Positions 51,508 to 60,007 of a stretch of 64,000 nucleotides of DNA are shown piece after piece. Position 1 is the first letter of the stretch. Each line of letters begins with the position of its first letter. Location of the stretch: positions 89,657-153,656 of the forward strand of contig JAHRWA010000030.1 of NCBI GenBank assembly GCA_019090455.1, read 5' to 3'. This DNA comes from Pseudomonadales bacterium (GTDB lineage: Bacteria > Pseudomonadota > Gammaproteobacteria > Pseudomonadales > DC-out160). The notes under the pieces were generated by a model. The model saw only the letters and a program-made list of their open reading frames with translations, had not been told where the DNA came from and searched no databases. A program made the translations under genes and the position numbers.

Positions 51508-51995
51508 ATAACCTAACTCCACCCGACGGACTTAAATGCTGCTTCCTTTAACACTCTTTTAACGTGAGGATACTGGCCTCCGAATATTCTCACGTTAAAA
51601 GAGTGTCTTGCCTTTTTTGATGAGAAACACATCGCCTTTAGACGCTGCTCCTAAAATTAAGCTTAGACACCACATTTGGGCTTCGCCAAGACAAACTCAA
51701 TTTATTCTTGGCTTTTAAACAATATAATTCGAAGCCACTATGACGAACCTCAGTAAACGCCACATATGACCCTCAAGCCACTTGTAGTCACTCATGAAGC
51801 ACAGTACCGTAGCGTACGCACAGATCGGGCCAGACTAGGGAGTCAATACTCGACTTAGCTCACAAAACTGAGTAATATTCGCACATAAAATGGCCATTAG
51901 CCAAAAAGGATGGTCCTAACACTCACTATTTGCATAAGTTTCACTCTTTAAGTTCATTTTCATCAAACCTGGTTAACTGAAGTATTCGCAGAGAA
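51508..51995. other. Divergent intergenic region MCP / mltF
   Basis: About 490 AT-rich bases without a credible gene, holding promoters for both divergent genes and the long inverted repeat at 51551-51606. Confidence 0.6.
51551..51606. repeat. 18-bp perfect inverted repeat upstream of the MCP gene
   Basis: ACACTCTTTTAACGTGAG (51551-51568) is matched by its exact reverse complement at 51589-51606 with a 20-base loop. The stem can extend further inward past one mismatch. It starts 44 bases upstream of the chemoreceptor start codon, so it would fall within its promoter or leader. Confidence 0.8.
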
Positions 51996-53528
51996 ATGAT
52001 AGCAAAAACCTTATATCACATGAGAATAACGGTAAGCATAAGCTTCATGCTTGCTCTATTGCTCACGCCTGCCTGCCAACCCAAGCTAACGGCTTTGGAA
52101 AAAGTTCAGCAAATGGGCGTATTAACAGTGGTTACCCGCAGTAGCCCAGCACTGTACTTTCACGATGCAGGTAATGCACAGGGATCGGGTTTTGAATACG
52201 AATTAGCGAAACAGTTTGCTGAAGAAATCGGCGTCACACTGGTCATGGAAGAACAACAAACATTGGGCGGCGTCTTAGATGCAGTAAAAGACAAGCGAGC
52301 CAATTTAGCAGCAGCCGGACTTTCCATCACCCGAGAACGCAATAAAGACTTTCATTTCACAACACCTTATCAACGCATCACTCAGAGATTGATATACCGT
52401 AGTGGATCGGGGTACAACCACAGCAACGCACCAAAAAACATTTCCGATTTAATAGGAAAGCGTATAGTGGTTATGGCTCACAGCAGTCATGCAGAAAGGC
52501 TGGCCATATTAAAAAAAGCACACCCTAACCTCGAGTGGGTAGCCAAAGATAATATCGATTCCGCAGAGCTCATCCAACTGGTGTTCGAGCATGAATTCGA
52601 TTTCACCATTATTGATTCAAATGAATTCGCTGCACACCAAGCCTTGATGCCTGAACTAACAGCAGCCTTCGATATTGGTGAGCCCGAATCCGTTGCTTGG
52701 GCATTTGATCGCACAGAGGATGATAGCCTCTACCTCGCGGCAGATGACTTCTTAGCTAACATTAATACCGATGGCCGCTTAGAGGCGTTAAAAGAACGTT
52801 TTTTTGGCCACATTAATAGACAGTTTAATTATGTTGGAGCAAGACGTTTATTAAGACACATGGATAAACGTCTACCTGAATTTGAAAAGTATTTTAAGGA
52901 TGCCGCTGCTCAAGAAGGTCTAGATTGGCGGCTGCTTGCCGCAGTGTCCTATCAAGAATCCCTTTGGGACCCCAAGGCCATTTCTCCCACAGGTGTTCGT
53001 GGTTTAATGATGCTGACCTTGAAAACAGCAAAGGAAATGAATATAGCAAACCGGTCCGACCCACAACAAAGTATTGAAGGTGGAGCCGCCTACCTGAAAA
53101 CAATCATTAAGCGAATCCCCTCAGAAATAACCGAGCCTCACCGCACTTGGATGGCTCTCGCTTCTTACAATGCAGGCTATGGTCATATAAAAGACGCCAG
53201 AAAAATCACTGAGATTCAAGGTGACGATAAGAACAGCTGGTTCGACGTTAAGGAACGATTACCTCTATTACAACAACCAGAATATTATAAATATACCCGT
53301 TTTGGATATGCCAGAGGCGGGAAACAAGCTCCTATCTATGTGGAAAACATTCGGCGTTATTATGATGTGTTAGTTTGGGCAACAAGCAGAGCCACGCAAC
53401 AAATACACAATACCGCTTATACTCCCAACACACCAACTACCGTATCGGATGGTACCGCTGTTGCGTTAAGGTCTTCCTCAACAACTGAAACGGGTCGTGG
53501 TGCTGTCGGTAGTCGTGCCATTTATTGA
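51996..53528 (+). CDS. mltF: Membrane-bound lytic murein transglycosylase F
   Basis: Cleaves peptidoglycan glycan strands to 1,6-anhydromuropeptides at the outer membrane. The 510-residue protein has a signal sequence with a lipobox-like LTPAC (residues 23-27), a solute-binding-protein type domain (about 38-270) and a C-terminal SLT lysozyme-like domain (about 295-440) with the catalytic glutamate in YQESLWDPKAISPTGVRGLM. A long Thr/Ser-rich tail follows. Gene order purL-mltF-tadA matches Pseudomonas. Confidence 0.94.
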   Translation: MIAKTLYHMRITVSISFMLALLLTPACQPKLTALEKVQQMGVLTVVTRSSPALYFHDAGNAQGSGFEYELAKQFAEEIGVTLVMEEQQTLGGVLDAVKDKRANLAAAGLSITRERNKDFHFTTPYQRITQRLIYRSGSGYNHSNAPKNISDLIGKRIVVMAHSSHAERLAILKKAHPNLEWVAKDNIDSAELIQLVFEHEFDFTIIDSNEFAAHQALMPELTAAFDIGEPESVAWAFDRTEDDSLYLAADDFLANINTDGRLEALKERFFGHINRQFNYVGARRLLRHMDKRLPEFEKYFKDAAAQEGLDWRLLAAVSYQESLWDPKAISPTGVRGLMMLTLKTAKEMNIANRSDPQQSIEGGAAYLKTIIKRIPSEITEPHRTWMALASYNAGYGHIKDARKITEIQGDDKNSWFDVKERLPLLQQPEYYKYTRFGYARGGKQAPIYVENIRRYYDVLVWATSRATQQIHNTAYTPNTPTTVSDGTAVALRSSSTTETGRGAVGSRAIY

Positions 53529-53609
53529 GCGCCTTTTTCACCTAGCTCAGCTTTTGTTTTATCTCATTTCGTTTAGCTTTTTTCTCTCTTCGCTTTGTTT
53601 TCCTAACAT

Positions 53610-54146
53610 TCATTTTTCTATTTTTTTCACTTTTGATTGCCCTTTCAAAGCCGCCCTTCTTTTCGAAAAAAATGAAGACATCAATTCTCCGCATGACTTT
53701 GCAAGCGTGTCACCACTCCATTCCACTCGATGATTAAAATACGGCGCCTCAAACAAGTTGCTAGCACTCACTATGGCTCCCGCCTTCGGCTCCAATGCGC
53801 CGAAGACCACACGACTTAATCGAGAATGCACTATCGCCCCCACGCACATAGTGCAAGGCTCAAGAGTGACGTACAGAGTACAATTAACTAAACGATAATT
53901 TGTGAGCGACTGACCAGCCTGGCGGATCGCCTGGATTTCAGCATGAGCCGTTGGATCGTGACACGATATCGATTGATTCCAGCCTTCACCAATGATTCGT
54001 CCTTCCGCATCTATAATCACGGCACCCACAGGTACTTCATTGGCAGCAAATGCACGGTTCGCTAAATCCATGGCCTTAGCCATTCGTTGCTCATCTTGAA
54101 TTTTCTGATCTGCTGAACGCTCGTCGCCAGATTCTACGTTTTGCAT
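53610..54146 (-). CDS. tadA: tRNA-specific adenosine deaminase TadA
   Basis: Zinc enzyme that converts adenosine-34 to inosine in tRNA-Arg. The 178-residue protein has the catalytic HAEIQAI and the zinc-binding PCTMCVGA motifs, and the FGALEPKAGAI loop. The ATG at 54146 gives a short N-terminal extension of about 20 residues compared with E. coli. It is usually next to guaA; here a DJ-1 and MocR pair lies between tadA and the guaA fragment. Confidence 0.95.
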   Translation of the reverse strand: MQNVESGDERSADQKIQDEQRMAKAMDLANRAFAANEVPVGAVIIDAEGRIIGEGWNQSISCHDPTAHAEIQAIRQAGQSLTNYRLVNCTLYVTLEPCTMCVGAIVHSRLSRVVFGALEPKAGAIVSASNLFEAPYFNHRVEWSGDTLAKSCGELMSSFFSKRRAALKGQSKVKKIEK

Positions 54147-54213
54147 TCACTCGCCTTTTTATGATTTAGCATGACAGGGTAGCGTATTTTACAAAAGGTA
54201 AAAAGGGACCGTG

Positions 54214-54882
54214 TTATTTCTGAAACGCTCGCCTAAGTCGATCAAACTGAAGACTCTGTGATATTTCAATCGCAAATTTCGGTGAACTTAACTGCTCCAA
54301 CAAAACGAAAGCCGATTGGTAACTAACCGGCCCCCCATTGGAAGAGATGACATTGCCATCCATCACGACGTTTTGGTCATACTGCACGTCAATGTTAGGG
54401 TAGGACTTTGCCAGTTTTTTCTCACCACCTGCCCAGGTGGTCGCCTTTTTTCCGTCAAGAACACCGGCTTCTCCTAATAAAAATGCCCCGGAGCAGTTAC
54501 TGGTCATCCAGGCCGCAGACTTCCCTTGTTTTTTAATAAAATCAATCAAGTTTTTATCACTCACTAGATCATCCATGTCATAAGCGCTAGGAACCATGAC
54601 AACATCTAATTTCAGTTCATCGTAAATAGTCTTATCGGCAACGATTGTTAACCCCTCTTCAGACACTACCGTTTTATTTTTCGTTGCAGAGATGACCACA
54701 ACTTCATAGGAAGAAAACCAGGCTTTTTTAGTTGCGGCACCAAACACTTCTACCGGTGCCGTGACATCACTGGTAAGAAACCCGTCAAACACCAAGATTC
54801 CAATCGTTGATTGAGCGGCATTAGCAAAACCGGTAAGTAACAGAGATATCGCTAAGATGAGTGATAACATCAATCTGTTCAT
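54214..54882 (-). CDS. Exported DJ-1/PfpI family protein
   Basis: 222-residue protein of the DJ-1/PfpI superfamily with a clear N-terminal signal peptide (about 1-22, LILAISLLLTGFANAAQ). The nucleophile-elbow cysteine lies in MTSNCSGAFLLGEAGVLDGK, and TTWAG follows, as in the N-terminal domains of GlxA-type AraC regulators; here there is no DNA-binding domain. Members act as glyoxalases, deglycases or chaperones, or have no known activity. It is divergent from a MocR regulator, which may control it. Confidence 0.85.
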   Translation of the reverse strand: MNRLMLSLILAISLLLTGFANAAQSTIGILVFDGFLTSDVTAPVEVFGAATKKAWFSSYEVVVISATKNKTVVSEEGLTIVADKTIYDELKLDVVMVPSAYDMDDLVSDKNLIDFIKKQGKSAAWMTSNCSGAFLLGEAGVLDGKKATTWAGGEKKLAKSYPNIDVQYDQNVVMDGNVISSNGGPVSYQSAFVLLEQLSSPKFAIEISQSLQFDRLRRAFQK

Positions 54883-55037
54883 ATTCTATAAGTCCTCTTT
54901 TATTGTCGTTTAGTTTGATTACTAACGAGGGGGGCCCTCGAAGCCTTGTTGCTATACCGCCATAGGTAATACGCTAGACTTTAGCTTTTGTACGGCCTAT
55001 AAAGAAGAGCCATAATAATCACTACTTAATAGGCCAT

Positions 55038-56474
55038 ATGAACAAGCAATCCTCACTCAATCTAGAAATTAAAACCAATGATTCGGTAATGTACCGTAAC
55101 CTGTACCAGCAAATTCGAGATCAGATTCTGAATGGATTTCTAGCTCCTCGCGCACGCTTACCCTCCACAAGAAGCCTGGCTGCGGAACTCGGCTGCTCTC
55201 GCGGCACCATAGAGCGCGCCTATGACATGTTGCTATCGGAGGGTTATATTCACGGAGCCGGAGCGGCGGGAACCCGGGTTAACCCCAATTTGGACCCAAA
55301 ACTCATTGCCGCAGGAGTACTTGGCACTGATGGAAAACCAGTGAACGGCACTACCCACCAATCACAGGAAACTCCGCCTCTATCATTACAGCTGGGACTA
55401 CCCGCCCTCAATGCTTTTCCTCGCAAATTATGGAGCCGTTTAATCAACAAGCATATGCGCAATATGGGTGCCCATCAGTTTGCTCGCGGTAATGCTTTTG
55501 GATACTTTCCATTGCGACAGGCCATCGCAAATTATTTAGCCATATCACGAGGGGTGAATACTGAGCCGGAGCAAATCTTTATAACATCGGGATTTCAAGG
55601 TGCATTAAGCACGATAGTCCAATGTCTTTCGAGCGCTGAGGATCAAATCTGGTGTGAAGATCCTGGGTATTTCCGCGCAAGAGATTGCCTCAACCAATTA
55701 GGTGTACCGGTGATACCCGTACCTGTGGACGAAAATGGTCTGCAGGTTAGTCTAGGGATAAAAATGGCAGATAAAGCGAAGTTTGCCTTAATCACCCCGA
55801 CTCACCAATCACCGATGGGCGTAACACTCTCCTTGGCCCGAAGAATGGAGTTATTACATTGGGCTGCGACTCAAGGAAGCTGGATCATTGAGGATGACTA
55901 TGACAGCGAATTTCGTTACGGGGAAAAACCCTTACCCGCCCTTAAAAGCCTAGATGCCAACAATCGAGTCATCTATGTTGGCTCTTTCAGCAAGGTACTG
56001 ATTCCATCACTAAGGCTTGGCTATATTGTCGTACCAAAACCACTTCAAATTCGATTCGAAGAAAGCCTTTCCTCGCTATGGTCCGTGGGCTCATTGCTAG
56101 AACAAAAAGTGGTAACTGAGTTTATGGCGGAGGGCCACTTCAGTTTACACATCAAAAAAATGCGCTCGTTATACGCTGAAAGAAGAGCCGCACTCGCCAG
56201 CGCGTTACAAAAAAGGCTGGCAGGAGAGATGACTCTCAGTTTGCAGGTAGGTGGTATGCATCTCATAGCTGAGTTAAAAAATGTGAAGGACGAAAAGCGA
56301 TTACAACAAAAAGCATTAGAGCTCGGTATTGCGCTCCACTTTCTTTCTCATTTTCTCATTAAGGTCACATGCCCGCCAACGCTGTTGCTTAGCTTTACCA
56401 ATGTGGATGTCGCTGATGCAGAACGCGTGGTGGGTTTATTGGCGCAGGCAATTGAGGCGTGCACCAAAAACTAA
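55038..56474 (+). CDS. MocR-type GntR/aminotransferase transcriptional regulator
   Basis: 478-residue regulator with an N-terminal GntR winged helix (about 15-80; LRSTRSLAAELGCSRGTIERAYD fits, with the actual start RLPSTRSLAAELGC) and an aminotransferase-like domain (about 115-475) with IEDDYDSEFRY and the PLP-lysine motif VGSFSKVLIPSLRLGY. MocR proteins such as PdxR and GabR sense PLP-linked ligands. It is divergent from the DJ-1 gene across 155 bases, the usual position for a MocR target. Its 3' end converges on the guaA fragment 13 bases away. Confidence 0.9.
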   Translation: MNKQSSLNLEIKTNDSVMYRNLYQQIRDQILNGFLAPRARLPSTRSLAAELGCSRGTIERAYDMLLSEGYIHGAGAAGTRVNPNLDPKLIAAGVLGTDGKPVNGTTHQSQETPPLSLQLGLPALNAFPRKLWSRLINKHMRNMGAHQFARGNAFGYFPLRQAIANYLAISRGVNTEPEQIFITSGFQGALSTIVQCLSSAEDQIWCEDPGYFRARDCLNQLGVPVIPVPVDENGLQVSLGIKMADKAKFALITPTHQSPMGVTLSLARRMELLHWAATQGSWIIEDDYDSEFRYGEKPLPALKSLDANNRVIYVGSFSKVLIPSLRLGYIVVPKPLQIRFEESLSSLWSVGSLLEQKVVTEFMAEGHFSLHIKKMRSLYAERRAALASALQKRLAGEMTLSLQVGGMHLIAELKNVKDEKRLQQKALELGIALHFLSHFLIKVTCPPTLLLSFTNVDVADAERVVGLLAQAIEACTKN

Positions 56475-56487
56475 AACGAGTACCAGA

Positions 56488-56715
56488 TTATTTCCACTCT
56501 ATCGTCGCCGGAGGCTTTGACGACACATCATAAGCCACCCTCGATATACCCGATATTTCATTAATAATTCGGTTTGAAAATCGCTCCAACAAATCATAAG
56601 GCAAATGCGCACAACGAGCCGTCATAAAATCTATCGTCTCCACCGCTCTTAACACCACAACATTTTCATAGCGACGGCCGTCTCCCACCACACCGACCGA
56701 TTTTACCGGCAAGAA
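56488..56715 (-). pseudogene. guaA: GMP synthase 3' fragment (C-terminal dimerisation domain only)
   Basis: The minus strand from about 56715 to the stop at 56488 encodes the last 75 or so residues of GMP synthase: [29 protein letters not shown], then [16 protein letters not shown] and the exact family ending SKPPATIEW. Upstream of FLPV the frame stays open to about 56820 but resembles nothing in GuaA. The glutaminase and ATP-pyrophosphatase parts are missing, and the usual WAHLPY reads CAHLPY. Its position beyond tadA is where guaA belongs, so this is the native 3' end cut off by foreign sequence or by an assembly join. Confidence 0.85.
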
Positions 56716-56809
56716 GATATTACTGGTGACACACGCGATGATTTTTATACTTTTACTCAAACACAAGCCGTAAAATTTCTCGAACTGGCGGGTGGAATAC
56801 TGAAAGCGA

Positions 56810-57082
56810 TCAAGGTAGCCCAGCTTTACTCAACCCATCAACAAAGCGACGTCGATCTTCCAGATTCTTGAAGTGGCTTCCACTAGCTTCGGAAAGCGTA
56901 AATGCCGGATTGATTCGCCGGATGACCGCCACGGTAGCTGATGCTTCTTGCCCACGGCCTAACAACCCATCAATCGCGGCCATATAGAGTGCGGAGGGCA
57001 GAAAATTTGGATTTTTCTGCAGATCCAATCTGAACAACTCGATAGCCTCCTTATACTGACCAAGATCATACAGATCAACCAA
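56810..57082 (-). pseudogene. C-terminal fragment of a TPR protein (adenylate-cyclase-associated type)
   Basis: 90 codons with a tetratricopeptide-like pattern (LYDLGQYKEAIELFRLDLQK) and the ending [15 protein letters not shown]. That ending is typical of the C terminus of proteins with an adenylate/guanylate cyclase domain followed by TPRs. No proper start codon or upstream domains exist: at about 57085 homology switches to an RND exporter on the other strand. It is read as a remnant. The cyclase link rests on the C-terminal pattern only. Confidence 0.55.
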
Positions 57083-57085
57083 CGT

Positions 57086-58735
57086 ATGGATGGCACCTAT
57101 TTTCTCAATATCGTGGTCGATACCGGTGAAACCGAGGGACTATTTCGGCCTGACCACTTACAGCGTATTGAGGCGTTACAGGCCTACGCAGAGCAATTCC
57201 CTGCCATTCGAGGGTCGACATCCGTGGTTGACTACATCAAGCAGATGCACAAATCCGTCAACGAAAACCGGGCAGAGTATTACTCCATTCCCGATGATGA
57301 GTTCCTGATTGCCCAATTGTTCCTGCTTTACTCGACTACCGGTAATCCAGACGACTTTGAGGAAGAAATCGACACAGGCTATTCCCAGGCAAACATTCGC
57401 TTCAATTTACATGTCGCAGACTACCAGCTACTAACTGAAATCATCCCGCATATTCAGCGTTACGTTGCCACAGAATTCAACACTAAAGAGATACAGGCTC
57501 GCTTATCTGGCCTGCTTGAAACCGAGCTGGCGGTTGCAACTTCATCGAGTAAAACTCAAAAGGCTGAGTTTGTACTAACACCCGAGATAGGGCTTGATCT
57601 AACGGCGGCAACACGCCTCACCCTCATCACCCGGTTCAGGGGTGATATTGCTGACAACCTGGAGACTGGCACTCCAGCACAGCACAACCGAGACTCTCTT
57701 TCTAAACAGCTGGAGCTGGGAAATCATCTGGGTGGAGAGCTGCGAGAAGCCTATATCGATACCGAAATCGGCAGCACATTTTTACGGCTAGGCAAGCAGC
57801 AGGTGGTCTGGGGTCAGGCCGATGGATTGAAGGTATTGGATGTCATCAATCCGCAATCATTTCGGGAATTTATTCTCGACGACTTCGACGAAAGCCGAAT
57901 CCCGCTGTGGATGGTCAATGCGGAGATACCGGTGGCTGGAGCATTCCTACAGCTGCTCTGGATTCCTGATCAAACGTATGACGATATTCCAGAAAAAGGC
58001 GCTGCCTTCGCCTTCACGAGCCCCCAAATCATTCCTGAACTTCCAGCAGACGTCCCGATAACCGGTTCGACATTCCACAAGCCCAATCGCTTGTTCGAAG
58101 ATTCTGATGTAGCTGCCAAACTTACCTGGTTTATTAACGGTTGGGATCTATCGCTAAATTACGTATACCACTACTCGGATCGCCCGGCGGTGCGGCGCAA
58201 AACTTCCCCAGCCGGAATCTCCATAGAACAGAGTTATGAACGCACCCACCTGCTCGGCGGCACTTTTTCCAACGTCTTTGGCGACCTCACTTTGCGAGGA
58301 GAACTTGGCTATTCCAGCGACCGCTTCTATCTGGCCAGCACCCTGGCCGACGCTGATGGTCTAAGCCACTCAGGAGAGTTTTCCTACGTACTAGGCCTGG
58401 ACTACCAGGGTTGGACAGACTGGTTTATAAGTACGCAGATATTTCAGTCGATAGTCACAGATCCAGCACCCGCCCTGATTCGAGATGAAGTCGACACCAC
58501 TATCACTCTGCTCGTGCAGCGTGATTTTTTCAACGATTCCATCCAGGCAGAAACCTTACTGATTCAGAACCTGAATCAGGGCGACGGTCTATTGCAGGCA
58601 TCGTTGGAATACGAATGGAGCACTGATATTCGCCTGAAACTAGGCGCTGATATTTTTTATAGCAATCCAAAAGGCCTTTTTGGTCAATTCAAACAGCAGG
58701 ACCGGGTCTCGATGAATATTGAGGTTGGGTATTAA
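57086..58735 (+). pseudogene. In-frame chimera: RND/MMPL exporter fragment joined to DUF1302 outer-membrane protein
   Basis: A 549-codon open frame with two unrelated parts. Residues 1 to about 142 (YFLNIVVDTGETEG, STSVVDYIKQMHKS, LFLLYSTTGNPDDFEEEID) match the second periplasmic region of RND/MMPL exporters, without any membrane helix. From about residue 143 to the end (ETELAVATSS, LREAYIDTEIG, LRLGKQQVVWGQADGLKVLD) it matches DUF1302-type outer-membrane beta-barrel proteins without their signal peptide. These families often sit side by side, so a deletion between them explains the fusion. There is no signal peptide and no ribosome-binding site. Confidence 0.75.
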
Positions 58736-58840
58736 CGCTGACCAACCACCCGACACCATGCTCACAACACTAGCTATCACTACAGGAGAACAGTGCGTCA
58801 TCTAATCTGTCTCCTCATTTCACCAGGTTTTTTTGATAGC

Positions 58841-58870
58841 GAAACATTAGCACTAGAAACATTGGCACTA
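58841..58870. repeat. 15-bp tandem direct repeat
   Basis: GAAACATTAGCACTA (58841-58855) is followed directly by GAAACATTGGCACTA (58856-58870), one mismatch, in the 193-base gap between the convergent chimera and the cyclohydrolase-like gene. No function is evident. Confidence 0.7.
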
Positions 58871-58928
58871 AAATAGTGGCGAGAAGCTTGATTGCGGGAT
58901 GCGTTCATTTAACCCCGCTGATTTTTGT

Positions 58929-59720
58929 CTACAGGTCTTCCGGCAGTTTATGACCCTTGCCGCGTTTAGAACGCAGGTATCGGATGTTGTGGTCGTTAAC
59001 TCCGCTTACCAGCGATACCGCCTCGGAAATAACCTGGCCGTTTTCTTCCAGTTGTTCTCGCTTTTGCGGATTATTTGACAACAAGCGAATCGGCGTGTCG
59101 TTGAGCAAGTAACGAAGGACAGTGGCTGCGTCGGAAAAATCTCGAGAATCTTCCGGTAAGCCCAAAGATACATTGGCTTCGTAGGTGTCCTCACCAGCAT
59201 CCTGTAGCAAATAAGTTACTGCCTTTGCCCATAATCCGATGCCACGGCCCTCGTGCCCTGACATGTAAACTACTGCGCCACCCCCTTCTTGTTTCATCAT
59301 ACTAAAGGCGGCCTCGAGCTGCGGACCGCAATCGCAACGCATGGAGCCAAAGATATCGCCGGTTAAGCAGCAGGAGTGGATGCGCACCAGCGGCTCGCTT
59401 TTACCGCGGAAGCCCGGCAGGGCGAATACTGAATTGACAGGCATATTCGTTTGCAGCAGTGCGCGAAAGTCATCACTTTGACCTCCGTGCACGCCCTTGG
59501 CTGCCTCCAGGACGCGGGTCAATTCAACACGACGTACAAAGGGGTACCATTCCAGGAGGACTTCTTCTCCGTCGATCAAGCGCGGGATGGTGACTGGCCC
59601 AAGAAGGGATATAAAGGGTGTTCCACCGCTGCTGATCTTCCGGCCAGATCTGTCGAGGTCGACGAGCTGATGATTTTTGAATAGCAGCTGCCGAATAGAT
59701 CGGTTTACATAACTAAACAC
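58929..59720 (-). CDS. ribA: GTP cyclohydrolase II-like protein, Zur-box associated
   Basis: Homologue of RibA, which opens GTP to begin riboflavin synthesis. The zinc cysteines are conserved (Cys118, Cys129 and Cys131 in CCLTGDIFGSMRCDCGPQLE), as are GHEGRGIGL and the C-terminal RLLSNNPQKREQLEENG. At 263 residues it is longer than E. coli RibA (196), with an extra N-terminal region that I do not recognise. The frame is open to 59801 but that stretch contains the Zur-like box, so I use the GTG at 59720 with GGAG nine bases upstream. Divergent from zrgA-zur. Its role in a zinc locus is inferred. Confidence 0.8.
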   Translation of the reverse strand: MFSYVNRSIRQLLFKNHQLVDLDRSGRKISSGGTPFISLLGPVTIPRLIDGEEVLLEWYPFVRRVELTRVLEAAKGVHGGQSDDFRALLQTNMPVNSVFALPGFRGKSEPLVRIHSCCLTGDIFGSMRCDCGPQLEAAFSMMKQEGGGAVVYMSGHEGRGIGLWAKAVTYLLQDAGEDTYEANVSLGLPEDSRDFSDAATVLRYLLNDTPIRLLSNNPQKREQLEENGQVISEAVSLVSGVNDHNIRYLRSKRGKGHKLPEDL

Positions 59721-59780
59721 GGTAATGGGCTCCAGATAACTGTGGGAATTAAATAGTTTGCTGATCTCTGTAAAAAAGAT

Positions 59781-59797
59781 ATGATATATCCTATCAT
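59781..59797. promoter_or_regulatory. Putative Zur operator upstream of ribA-like gene
   Basis: ATGATATATCCTATCAT is a 17-bp imperfect palindrome with ATGATA/TATCAT arms. It resembles the gammaproteobacterial Zur consensus as I recall it (ATGTTATA-N-TATAACAT), agreeing at 12 of 16 positions. It lies 61 bases upstream of the ribA-like start and about 210 upstream of zrgA. Confidence 0.65.
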
Positions 59798-60007
59798 ACA
59801 ATCTATACGATAGCGATCGTCGACTTTTATGCCGTGACTATCTACCCGTTAGCTGACGGTACGTTTTCGAGACAGGCTCGGCAAGGCAAAGGCAGCATCA
59901 GAACGTATATCTTTAATCAATGCGACCAAACTGAACCTGTTTTTACGTAGTAGGGACAAGTCAGATAAAAAATCAACATTCTGCCAGGAAAAATACTGAG
60001 GTGAAAT

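Noticed and set aside
56720..56867. Plus-strand open stretch across the guaA junction
   Set aside because: No start codon with a ribosome-binding site and no recognisable motif; probably junction sequence.
59721..59801. N-terminal 27 codons of the longest ribA-like frame
   Set aside because: They begin with TTG and contain the Zur-like palindrome; no family homology, and a GTG with a good ribosome-binding site lies downstream.
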